DNA of 64,000 nucleotides, from assembly GCF_002583555.1 (NCBI RefSeq), contig NZ_BEGX01000071.1, forward strand, positions 1-64,000, in the 5' to 3' direction. The notes below the pieces were generated by a model. The model had not been told where the DNA came from. It saw only the letters and a list, made by a program, of their open reading frames with translations, and searched no databases. Below, piece by piece: positions 43,965-51,925 of the stretch. The DNA comes from Pseudonocardia sp. N23 (GTDB taxonomy: Bacteria; Actinomycetota; Actinomycetes; Mycobacteriales; Pseudonocardiaceae). Each line of letters starts with the position of its first letter. Position 1 is the first letter of the stretch. The position numbers and the translations under genes were made by a program.

Positions 43965-44741
43965 ATGAGCATCGATTTCGACGTCGACGGCGCCGTCGCG
44001 ACGATCACCATCAACCGCCCCGAGGCGCGTAACAGCCTCGACCCGGAGCACAACGGCCTGCTCGCGGAGGCCTACCAACGCTTCCAGGCCGACGACGCGC
44101 TGCGCTGTGCCGTGCTGACCGGCGTCGGCAACTCGTTCAGCGCGGGTGCCGACCTCAAGAAGCTCATTCCGCTCGTGCGCGAGACGGTGCTCGACGACAC
44201 CGCCGACCCGTGGGTCATGGGCGGCATGACGATGGTCGCCGAGGCGGGCAAGCCGATGATCGCCGCCGTCAACGGGCACGCCCTGGCCGGCGGCCTCGAG
44301 CTGGCACTGGCCTGCGACTTCCGGATCTGCGTGCCGCAGGCGATGTTCGGGCTCGCCGAGGTGCGCTGGGCGATCATCCCCGGTGCGGGTGGCACCCAGC
44401 GGCTGCCGCGCGCGGTGCCGATCGGCGTCGCCACCGAGATGATCCTCACCGGCGACCCGATCGACGCCGACGCCGCGCTGCGCCACGGCCTGGTCAACCG
44501 CATCGTCGAGCCCGCCGAGCTGCTGGGGGAGACGATGCGCGTCGCACAGGTGATCGCCTCTCGCGGGCCCGTCGCGGTGCGGGCGGCGAAGGAGGCCATC
44601 CACACCGGGCTGCGCGAGGGGCTGGCGGCGGGGCTGCTCGCCGAGCAGCGGCTGCTGGCCGAGTGCATGCGTACCGAGGACGCCGCGGAGGGCCCGCGCG
44701 CGTTCGCGGAGAAACGTGAGCCCGTCTACAAGGGCAGGTGA
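43965..44741 (+). CDS. enoyl-CoA hydratase/isomerase
   Basis: 258 residues, crotonase fold. The oxyanion-hole and first Glu segment is GHALAGGLELALACDF; the second is FGLAEVRWAIIPGAGGTQRLPR, so both catalytic Glu are present and hydratase activity is likely. Opens with VATITINRPEARNSLD. 23 bases after the second SDR, with GGAAGGTGA upstream. It would hydrate the enoyl-CoA formed in the pathway. Confidence 0.92.
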   Translation: MSIDFDVDGAVATITINRPEARNSLDPEHNGLLAEAYQRFQADDALRCAVLTGVGNSFSAGADLKKLIPLVRETVLDDTADPWVMGGMTMVAEAGKPMIAAVNGHALAGGLELALACDFRICVPQAMFGLAEVRWAIIPGAGGTQRLPRAVPIGVATEMILTGDPIDADAALRHGLVNRIVEPAELLGETMRVAQVIASRGPVAVRAAKEAIHTGLREGLAAGLLAEQRLLAECMRTEDAAEGPRAFAEKREPVYKGR

Positions 44742-44774
44742 ATCCTGGCGGACGCGCCGCCGAGGCCCTACCCT

Positions 44775-44802
44775 GTTTTGTAGACCGATCGTTACACGAA
44801 AC
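44775..44802. promoter_or_regulatory. 28-bp operator upstream of the Baeyer-Villiger monooxygenase
   Basis: Begins GTTTTGTAGACCGATC and ends GTTACACGAAAC. 22 of 28 identical to 39995-40022. It ends 35 bases before the ATG at 44838, so the monooxygenase has its own regulated promoter despite the upstream operon. Confidence 0.7.
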
Positions 44803-44837
44803 TCGTCCGGCCCGGACGCCGGGAGACGGAGAGCGTG

Positions 44838-46793
44838 ATGGACCCCCGCCAGATCCGGATGACCGCCGACGACGACAGCCTCCTCGAGGCCCTCGGGTCC
44901 GCCAACATCCCGACCCTGCTGCTGGTGCTCGCCCACCTCACCGGTGACCGGGCGTGGCTCGCCGATCCCTACCTGCCGAGCCGCTCGATCGCCACCGACG
45001 ACAACGACACCGCCGGCTTCCCCGAGGAGCGCCAGGCCCACGTCCGCGCCGAGGCGTTCGAGTTCCTCCGCGCGTGGCGCGACGGCCGGGCCACCCTCGC
45101 CGACCCGCCGCCCGTCGACGACGTCGCCGCCCGCATCGGCATCTCCTGCGGCGAGGACGTGCCGCCCGAGTACGACGTCTCCATGGCCGAGGAAGCCGGC
45201 CTCGCCGACCGCGACGCCCGCTGGACCGGCGAGCCCCCGGCCCGGCGCGACGACCTGCGCGTGGTCGTCGTCGGAGCGGGGGAGGGCGGCATCTGCACCG
45301 CCGTCAAGCTCGGCGAGCTCGGCCTCGACTACACCGTCATCGAACGCCACGACGCCGTCGGTGGCATCTGGCTGGAGAACGGCTACCCGGGCGCGGGCGT
45401 CGACACCGCCAGCGCCCTCTACTCGTTCTCCTGGGCGCAGAAGCCCGACTGGTCGCGCTACTTCGCCAAGCAGCCCGAGATCCTCGGCTACCTCCAGGAC
45501 GTCGCCCGCGCCCACGGGATGCTGCCGCACGTCCGGTTCGGCACCGAGCTCGTCGCCGCCCGCTGGGACGACGACGCCCGCGTCTGGCGGGTCGGGGTCC
45601 GGCCCGCCGCCGACCCCGACGCGCCCGTCGAGGAGATCGTCGCCGACGTCCTGATCAGTGCCGTCGGCCAGCTCAACCGCCCCGCCTACCCGGCCCTGCC
45701 CGGCCTCGACACCTTCGCCGGGCCGATGTTCCACTCCGCCCGCTGGGACGACACCGTCGACCTCGCCGGCAAGCGCGTCGCCGTCATGGGCACCGGGGCC
45801 AGCGCCATGCAGATCGTCCCCACCATCGCGGGTGTCCCGTCGCGGCTGACGATCTTCCAGCGTTCCCCGCAGTGGACCATCCCCAACGGCAACTACCACC
45901 GCGAGCTCACCCCGCAGACGCGGCTGCTGATGGAGCAGGTGCCCTGGTACGCGGCCTGGTACCGGCTCCGGCTGCTGTGGATCTACCAGGACAAGCTGCA
46001 CCCCACGCTGCGCCGCGACCCCGGCTGGGAGCACCCGGAACGCGCCGTCAACGCCGTCAACGACCGCCACCGCCGGTTCTTCACCCAGCACCTCATGTCG
46101 GAGATCGAGGGACACGAGGACGAGCTGCTCGACAAGGTCATGCCGACCTACCCGCCCTACGGCAAGCGGATGCTCATCGACAACGGCTGGTTCGCCGCCC
46201 TGCGCCGCGACGACGTCGACCTCGTCACCGACACCGTCGCCGCCGTCGACGAGAAGGGCGTGGTCCTCGCCGACGGCTCCCGCGTCGACCTCGACGTGCT
46301 GATCATGGCCACCGGGTTCCAGAGCCGGCGCATGCTCTCGCCCATGGACATCCGCGGCCGCTCGGGACGCTCGCTGCGCGAGATCTGGGGTGACGACGAC
46401 GCCCGCGCCCATCTGGGCATCACCGTGCCCGACTTCCCGAACCTGTTCCTGGTCTACGGCCCGAACACCAACCTCGGGCACGGCGGCAGCGTCATCTTCC
46501 ACACCGAGTGCCAGGTCTCCTACATCACGAAGATGCTGGTCGCGATGCTGGAGGGCGGGGTCGGGACCGTCGAGGTGCGGCCCGAGGTGTGCGACGCCTA
46601 CAACGAGCGCGTGGACGCCGCGCACGCCGAGCTGGTCTGGACCCACCCGGGCATGACGAACTGGTACCGCAACGCCAAGGGCCGCGTGGTCACCAACAGC
46701 CCGTGGCGCCTGGTCGACTACTGGGCGATGACCCGCGAGCCCGACCTGTCGGAGTTCGACACGACCCCGGTGGACCAGCCGGCGACAACGTAA
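44838..46793 (+). CDS. Baeyer-Villiger monooxygenase, 4-hydroxyacetophenone monooxygenase-like
   Basis: 651 residues. The BVMO fingerprint FxGxxxHxxxWD is met by FAGPMFHSARWDD, and the second by VGGIWLENGYPGAGVD. FAD and NADPH Rossmann motifs are VVGAGEGG and VMGTGASAM. An N-terminal extension of about 130 residues precedes the first Rossmann fold, as in 4-hydroxyacetophenone monooxygenase (about 640 residues). It would insert oxygen beside a ketone to give an ester or lactone, which the neighbouring genes could process. A GTG at 44835 is an equal start candidate. Confidence 0.9.
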   Translation: MDPRQIRMTADDDSLLEALGSANIPTLLLVLAHLTGDRAWLADPYLPSRSIATDDNDTAGFPEERQAHVRAEAFEFLRAWRDGRATLADPPPVDDVAARIGISCGEDVPPEYDVSMAEEAGLADRDARWTGEPPARRDDLRVVVVGAGEGGICTAVKLGELGLDYTVIERHDAVGGIWLENGYPGAGVDTASALYSFSWAQKPDWSRYFAKQPEILGYLQDVARAHGMLPHVRFGTELVAARWDDDARVWRVGVRPAADPDAPVEEIVADVLISAVGQLNRPAYPALPGLDTFAGPMFHSARWDDTVDLAGKRVAVMGTGASAMQIVPTIAGVPSRLTIFQRSPQWTIPNGNYHRELTPQTRLLMEQVPWYAAWYRLRLLWIYQDKLHPTLRRDPGWEHPERAVNAVNDRHRRFFTQHLMSEIEGHEDELLDKVMPTYPPYGKRMLIDNGWFAALRRDDVDLVTDTVAAVDEKGVVLADGSRVDLDVLIMATGFQSRRMLSPMDIRGRSGRSLREIWGDDDARAHLGITVPDFPNLFLVYGPNTNLGHGGSVIFHTECQVSYITKMLVAMLEGGVGTVEVRPEVCDAYNERVDAAHAELVWTHPGMTNWYRNAKGRVVTNSPWRLVDYWAMTREPDLSEFDTTPVDQPATT

Positions 46794-47190
46794 CCCTGTG
46801 AGCGAGGGTTCAGCAGGCCTTCCAGGCGCCGAGGTCGGTCCGTCGACGTCCCCGTCTCGGCGAGGAGTCCCGGTCCCGTTACCCGCGTCGGATCGTCCGC
46901 TCACCGCCCGCACCCCGTCGTGACATCACCGCGCGCGGTCGGGTGGTCATGGAAAGCGTTCGTCTCCTCGTGTGGACGGTGATCCGGAGGGGACCTGGGA
47001 GCTGCCCGGGAGCGCTATCCGTTCGTGAGCTGGTGCGGGCGGTCGAGGGGCCGCGGTTGCCTGAACCGGCCCGCATCGGCGCCTGATCCCCGCCTGCTGG
47101 GGCACACTGGCCGGAGTCTCGCGCGACACCGCGTCGGAGCCCGCGTCTGTGGGTACCCGGTGTCTCCGAGGCGGTGACGGGGAGGCGAGC
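46794..47190. other. 397-base interval without a gene
   Basis: No frame with protein-like composition and no clear hairpin. It must hold the terminator of the monooxygenase gene and the promoter of the bifunctional nuclease gene, but neither can be assigned. Confidence 0.6.
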
Positions 47191-47787
47191 GTGCCGGAGA
47201 TGACAGTCGTGGCGGTGGGCATGGACCCGGCAGGCACCCAGCCGGTGCTGTTGCTGCGCGAGGTGCCGGAGCCGCGCAGACAGCTTCCGGTGCTGATCGG
47301 GCTGCCCGAGGCGGCGGCGATCGAGCTGCAGCGACAGGGCGTCGACCCGCCACGGCCGCAGACCCACGACCTGATCCGCAACGTCGTCGCCGCGTTCGGG
47401 CGGCGCCTGCAGCGTGTCCGGATCACGGCACTGCGTGACGGCATTTACCACGCGGAGCTGCAGTTCGACGACGGCACGGCGGTGTCCTCGCGGCTCACCG
47501 ACGCCGTCGCGCTGGCGGTGCGTGACAGCATCCCGATCGAGGCGGAGGAGGACGTCCTGGAGGCGGGCGCGGCACCCGTGCAGCTCCTGGACCTGACCGG
47601 CTCCGACGACCTCGACGAGCCCGGCGCCGAGGAGCCGGGCGCGGCCGACCCCGACGCGCCACCTGCGGCGAGCGGGCCGATCGACGAGGCGGCGGAGCTG
47701 GAGGAGCTGCGCCGGTTCCTCGACATCGCCACCCCGGAGGACTTCGGTACGGGCGAGGACCCCGGCAAGGGTCCCGACGCGCCCTAG
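47191..47787 (+). CDS. bifunctional nuclease family protein (BFN/DUF151)
   Basis: 198 residues. The N-terminal ~140 residues are the BFN domain: PVLLLREVPEPRRQLPVLIGLPEAAAIEL, RPQTHDLIRNVVAAFGRRLQRV and DGIYHAELQF, then SSRLTDAVALAVRDSIPI. The tail is acidic and Pro/Ala-rich. In mycobacteria and other Actinobacteria a BFN protein is encoded near MerR and CDP-alcohol transferase genes; none are here. The GTG at 47191 has GGGGAGG upstream. Its stop overlaps the stop of the opposite flavoprotein gene by 3 bases. Confidence 0.85.
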   Translation: MPEMTVVAVGMDPAGTQPVLLLREVPEPRRQLPVLIGLPEAAAIELQRQGVDPPRPQTHDLIRNVVAAFGRRLQRVRITALRDGIYHAELQFDDGTAVSSRLTDAVALAVRDSIPIEAEEDVLEAGAAPVQLLDLTGSDDLDEPGAEEPGAADPDAPPAASGPIDEAAELEELRRFLDIATPEDFGTGEDPGKGPDAP

Positions 47788-49187
47788 GTCCGGCTGCCGG
47801 CGGAGCCCGCGGTCGTGTCGTTCTCCGCAACTGCGTCCCGGTCGCCGACGGTGTGCCCGTCGGCGGGGCGGGTCCCCAACGGCACGGCGTTCCCGCGCAC
47901 GAGCCCGAGCTGGGCTGCGGGCCGGCGCAGGACGGCGTCGAGCAGCCAGTCGACGACGACCCGGATCCTGTTGCCCGGCATCGCGACCAGGTGGTAGCCA
48001 CGGGTGACGGCGGTGGCGGCGAGCCCGGACAGCGGCACGCCCAGCGGGTTCGCCGCAGCGTCCCTGCCGCCGAGCTCGACGACGAAGCCGAGATCGTGGT
48101 GGGAGTAGGGGCGCGCATCGCCGACGCCCAGCGATGCGGCAACGTTGCGCCCGGCGAGCGTGCCCTGGCGCTGGGCGTGCTGCGCGGTCATCGCGGTCAG
48201 CTGCCCGGGCCGGGTGCGGTCGGGAACGGCGGCGATGTCACCGCAGGCCAGGACGTCGGGGCGGCCGGGGACGCGCAGATGGTCGTCGACCACCAGGCGG
48301 CCCTTGTCGGTGGCCAGGCCGAGGCCCTCGACGATCGGGTCGGGCCGGACCCCGACGCACCAGACGACGGTGCGGGTCGGGACCTCCTCGCCCGTGGTGA
48401 GGCGGACGCCGCGGGCATGGGCCTGTTCGATCGAGATGCCGGTGCGCACCTCGACGCCGCGCCCGCGCAGCACCTCGTCGGCCGTCCTCGACAGCCGTGG
48501 TGACAGCTCCGGTAGCACCCGGGGCGCGAGGTCGACCAGCAGCCAGCGGACCCGCTGGTCGCGCAGCGAGCGGTGCGCCGCGCGGAGCTGGTCGGTGAAC
48601 AGCACCCCCTGGGCCGCGATCTCGGTCCCGGTGTAGCCGGCGCCGACGACGACGAAGGTGCAGCGCGCGTCGCGCTCGGCGGGGTAGTGTTCCGAGGCGG
48701 CGATGTCGAGCTGGCGAACGATGTGGTCGCGCAGGTAGACGGCCTCGGCGACGCCGCGGAAGCCGTGAGCGTGCTCGGCGATCCCCGGGATCGGCAGCAG
48801 CCGGTTGGTGCTGCCCGCGGCGATGACGAGCCGGTCCCAGGTCGTCTCGCCGCGCCCGCCCTCGGGGTCGGTCCAGCCGACGGTGTGGCCGTCGAGGTCG
48901 ATGGCGTCGACGGTGCCGACCACGATCGTCGCACCGGGCAGCGCGGTCGCGAGTGGCACGGCGACCCGCCGCGGGTCGAGCACGCCCGTCGCGACCTCGG
49001 GGAGCAGCGGCAGGTAGAGGAAGTAGTCGGTCGCGGAGACGACGACGACCTCCGCGTGCGGCACGAGCTTCGTCAGCCGTCCGGCAGTGGCGAGCCCGGC
49101 GAACCCGCCGCCGATCACGACGACCCGCGGCCGTCCGCCCTCCCCCCGGCCCCCGGTGCCGTCCGTCCCGGCCGTCCCGTCCGCCAT
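47784..49187 (-). CDS. NDH-2-like NAD(P)H dehydrogenase
   Basis: 467 residues. Two Rossmann folds: RVVVIGGGFAGLATAGRLTK for FAD and FVVVGAGYTGTEIAAQGVLF for NADH. The FAD-site end DVLACGDIAAVPDRTRPGQL and the following AQHAQRQG are typical of single-subunit NADH:quinone dehydrogenases, as is a late hydrophobic segment. It would feed electrons to menaquinone without pumping protons. The ATG at 49187 has CGGAGG 6 bases upstream. Confidence 0.87.
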   Translation of the reverse strand: MADGTAGTDGTGGRGEGGRPRVVVIGGGFAGLATAGRLTKLVPHAEVVVVSATDYFLYLPLLPEVATGVLDPRRVAVPLATALPGATIVVGTVDAIDLDGHTVGWTDPEGGRGETTWDRLVIAAGSTNRLLPIPGIAEHAHGFRGVAEAVYLRDHIVRQLDIAASEHYPAERDARCTFVVVGAGYTGTEIAAQGVLFTDQLRAAHRSLRDQRVRWLLVDLAPRVLPELSPRLSRTADEVLRGRGVEVRTGISIEQAHARGVRLTTGEEVPTRTVVWCVGVRPDPIVEGLGLATDKGRLVVDDHLRVPGRPDVLACGDIAAVPDRTRPGQLTAMTAQHAQRQGTLAGRNVAASLGVGDARPYSHHDLGFVVELGGRDAAANPLGVPLSGLAATAVTRGYHLVAMPGNRIRVVVDWLLDAVLRRPAAQLGLVRGNAVPLGTRPADGHTVGDRDAVAENDTTAGSAGSRT

Positions 49188-49301
49188 GCGTGCCTCCGCC
49201 TCACCGCTCGGATCCGCCCGAGGACGATCGTGCTCCGCCCGCGGCGGCACGTCGACCCGTCGACGGTCCCGGTCGGCGGGCGCCACCGACGCGGGAGTCC
49301 G

Positions 49302-50132
49302 TCACTCCAGAGCGGACGGACCGGCGTCCCGCGCCGCCCGCATCAGCGTGAACCGGGCCGCTGCCTCGGTGAACAGGCCGAACCGGGTGGCCTCGTCGAG
49401 CAGGTTGCAGTGCCCGCAGTAGTGGCGCTCCTGTTCCTGGTTGAGCGAGGTGCGGAAGGCCAGACAGCACACGTTCCGCCGCACATACATCCAGTCCTGC
49501 CCACCGTGCTCGGCGGCGAGGACGTCGACGAGCCCGTCGAGCCGGGGTTCGAGGTCGAGGATCTCGCGGGCGGCGCCGACGTACGCGGCGTGGTCGTCGC
49601 ACGGCCAGGACAGGTACAGGAAGGCGGTGCCGACGTCGGTCGCGACGTTCGACCACAGCGTCCGCCGCGACGCCCGGGTCGCGAGGTGCACGGCGTCGAC
49701 GGCGTGGGCGAGGTTGCCGGCGAACAGCTCGGCGGCGACCCGCGCCGCCGCCCCGTCCGCCGCGGGGACGGGGCCGGCGGCGAACCGGACGCCCGCGACC
49801 CGGGCGTCCTCGCGACGGACGCGCACCGCGTCGAGGGTGCACCCCAGCTCGGAGCGGTCGCGGTAGAGACCGCGCAGGACCGGCCCGGTGAGCGCGAACC
49901 CGTAGGACATGAGCAGCAACGACCCGGCGACGGCGTCGTTGGGGGCGCCGCGGTGCTCCCGGACCGCGGCCAGCGCCGCGGGCAGCCCCTCGCCCCACAG
50001 GTACGCCGCGCCGGTCCAGCCGTCCTCGCCGGTGTCGCCGACGTGAAGGTCGAACCGGCTGGGCCGGCGCGTGGGTGCGGTGCCGGTGCGCGCGGACGCC
50101 GCGCGGTCGCCGGCGCCGGTGGTGGAGGGCAT
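49302..50132 (-). CDS. FhuF-like [2Fe-2S] protein
   Basis: 276 residues. The C-terminal cysteines CCLAFRTSLNQEQERHYCGHC match the CC...CxxC cluster of ferric siderophore reductases, although the spacer is about 15 residues against 10 in E. coli FhuF. The middle (GSLLLMSYGFALTGPVLRGLY, ELFAGNLAHAVDAVHLATR) fits the FhuF fold. Probable role: reduction of iron released from siderophores. No siderophore genes are adjacent. The ATG at 50132 is used. Confidence 0.75.
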   Translation of the reverse strand: MPSTTGAGDRAASARTGTAPTRRPSRFDLHVGDTGEDGWTGAAYLWGEGLPAALAAVREHRGAPNDAVAGSLLLMSYGFALTGPVLRGLYRDRSELGCTLDAVRVRREDARVAGVRFAAGPVPAADGAAARVAAELFAGNLAHAVDAVHLATRASRRTLWSNVATDVGTAFLYLSWPCDDHAAYVGAAREILDLEPRLDGLVDVLAAEHGGQDWMYVRRNVCCLAFRTSLNQEQERHYCGHCNLLDEATRFGLFTEAAARFTLMRAARDAGPSALE

Positions 50133-50294
50133 GATCACGACTTCAGCACGCCGCCGACCGACCGGGCAAGACCGCGCGGCCCCGACCGGCGCGTCGGGAG
50201 GACCCCGGCGTGCACCCTCACGGCTGCCCCGGGGCGGCGGGTACGACCGTGAGGTCGCGCCGGGGTTCGGGACCGGGCGCACGGAGAGCGAGGC

Positions 50295-51680
50295 TCAGTG
50301 GCCGCAGCCGCTGTGGCCCGCGCCGCCGGCCGGGCCGCCGAAGCCGAGCGGGTCGAGGTCGCGAGGGTCCTCGACCGGCACCCAGCGCCCGTCGACGACC
50401 TCGTAGTCCCAGCGCGGACCGTCCGCGACGAGCTCGTGCAGGGCGGCGACGAGCCGGTCCACGTCGGACTCCGTGGTACCGAGACCCAGGCTCGCGCGGA
50501 CCGCGCCCTCGGCCCAGCCGGTGAGCCGGTCGACGAGCGGGTGCGCGCAGAACTTCCCGTCGCGCACCGAGATGCCGTGCTCGGCCGAGAGGTAGGCGGC
50601 GACGAGACCGGCCGGGTGACCGTCGACAACGAAGCTGTGGACACCGACCCGGTCGGGCGCGTCGTGCCAGATGCGCAGCGGGCGCACGCCGGGGCAGCCC
50701 TCGAGCCCGGCGGCGAGCCGCTCGGAGAGGGCATGTTCGTGGGCGACGGCGTCGTCGAACACCGCGTCGAGGGCATCGCAGGCCGCCGCGAGCGCGACCG
50801 CTCCGGGCACGTTGGGCGTGCCGGCCTCGTGCCGGTGCGGCGCGGGGGCCCAGCTGACCTCGGCGGCGGTGCCGTCGCCCGCCACCTCGACGTGCTGGAC
50901 CGCGCCGCCGCCCGCGAGGTACGGGGTGGCGACGTCGAGCCAGTCGCGGCGACCGATCAGCGCACCGGACCCGAAGGGGGCGTAGAGCTTGTGGCCCGAC
51001 AGCGCGACGTAGTCGATGCCCGCGGCCTCGATGTCGACGCGGCGGTGCGGGGCGAGCTGGGCGGCGTCGACGACGATCCGGGCGCCGGCCTCGTGGGCGA
51101 TCCGCGCGATCTCGGCCAGCGGCAGCACCTCGCCGGTGACGTTGGACGCGCCGGTGACCGCGACCAGCGCGGTCGGGGTGGCGGCGAGGGAGTCGCGCAG
51201 GTCGTCGAGGGTGGAGTCGACCGTGGCGGCGGCGCGCAGCACGCGGTGCGACCCGCCGCGCCAGGCGAGGAGGGTGGCGTGGTGCTCCACGTCGAGGCAC
51301 AGGACCGAGCCGGGGACGGCCCCGGCCAGCAGGTTCAGCGCGTCGGTGGTGTTGCGGGTGAAGACGACGACGTCGTCGGTGCGGGCCCCGACGAAACGGC
51401 CGACCGTGCGGCGTGCGGCCTCGAGGGCGGCAGTGCAGACGGTGGAGGCGTAGCCGGCGCCGCGGTGCACGCTGGCGTGGTAGGGCAGCAGGGCGTTCAC
51501 GCGGTCGGCGACGCAGGTCAGCGCAGGTGCGCTGGCGGCGAGGTCGAGGTTGGCGTGGGGGACGGTCGTCCCGTCGACGAGTGGCACCGGGAGACCCGCG
51601 CCGAGGACGGCGGGCAGGGCTGCGCCCGTCGTGGTGGCGGTGGCGGTGGCGGCACAGGCGTCGGCGATGAGAGTGGGCAC
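50295..51680 (-). CDS. class V aminotransferase (cysteine desulfurase/selenocysteine lyase-like)
   Basis: 461 residues, PLP fold type I. The cofactor lysine is in VALSGHKLYAPFGSG, the phosphate region in TGASNVTGEVLP and VDAAQLAPH. A C-terminal extension ends GGAGHSGCGH, a Cys/His-rich tip that could bind metal. The GTG at 51680 has GGAGG 6 bases upstream, and that site lies in a small hairpin controlled by the SAM-IV riboswitch just upstream. Regulation by S-adenosylmethionine implies a job in sulfur metabolism; a desulfurase-like reaction is the best guess. Confidence 0.85.
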   Translation of the reverse strand: MPTLIADACAATATATTTGAALPAVLGAGLPVPLVDGTTVPHANLDLAASAPALTCVADRVNALLPYHASVHRGAGYASTVCTAALEAARRTVGRFVGARTDDVVVFTRNTTDALNLLAGAVPGSVLCLDVEHHATLLAWRGGSHRVLRAAATVDSTLDDLRDSLAATPTALVAVTGASNVTGEVLPLAEIARIAHEAGARIVVDAAQLAPHRRVDIEAAGIDYVALSGHKLYAPFGSGALIGRRDWLDVATPYLAGGGAVQHVEVAGDGTAAEVSWAPAPHRHEAGTPNVPGAVALAAACDALDAVFDDAVAHEHALSERLAAGLEGCPGVRPLRIWHDAPDRVGVHSFVVDGHPAGLVAAYLSAEHGISVRDGKFCAHPLVDRLTGWAEGAVRASLGLGTTESDVDRLVAALHELVADGPRWDYEVVDGRWVPVEDPRDLDPLGFGGPAGGAGHSGCGH

Positions 51681-51722
51681 AGCGGACCTCCGGGTCCGGA
51701 CAAGGACCCGTGCGTCGTCGGC
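51681..51722 (-). promoter_or_regulatory. expression platform of the SAM-IV riboswitch
   Basis: Between aptamer and GTG are alternating partners: GGGTCC (51709-51704), GGACCC (51697-51692) and GGTCC (51688-51684). The last overlaps the ribosome-binding GGAGG (51691-51687), so GGACC-CGGA-GGTCC can hide it, while pairing of GGGTCC with GGACCC frees it. This is a translational switch by design. Which state SAM favours cannot be settled by eye. Confidence 0.65.
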
Positions 51723-51838
51723 GGGTCCGCGCTTGCCGTCGCGCTGTCCACGACGGCCTGGTCGTCACCCGGAGCACCCAACCGCGGAGGAGGGTTGCCG
51801 ACCAGCGAGCCGGGGCTTGTCACTGGCACTCTTGACCT
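51723..51838 (-). ncRNA. SAM-IV riboswitch aptamer
   Basis: Read on the minus strand it contains, in order, GGTCAAGAGTGCCAGTGA, AAGCCCCGGCTCGCTGG, CGGCAACCCTCC, GGGTGACGACCAGGC and GGCAAGCGCGGACC. These are the conserved blocks of the actinobacterial SAM-IV class as I remember it, in the right order and total length (about 115 nt). The GGCAACC and GGGTGA blocks form the SAM core shared with SAM-I; the trailing GGCAAGCGCGG is the SAM-IV pseudoknot element. It lies 88 bases downstream of the flavoenzyme gene and 43 bases before the aminotransferase start. Confidence 0.93.
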
Positions 51839-51925
51839 GGACGGGACTGTAAATGAGCATCGGCGGGTCGCGCAACCGTGGCCGCCGTCACACCGCAACC
51901 AGGTCGCCGTCACCCCGGCCGGGCG

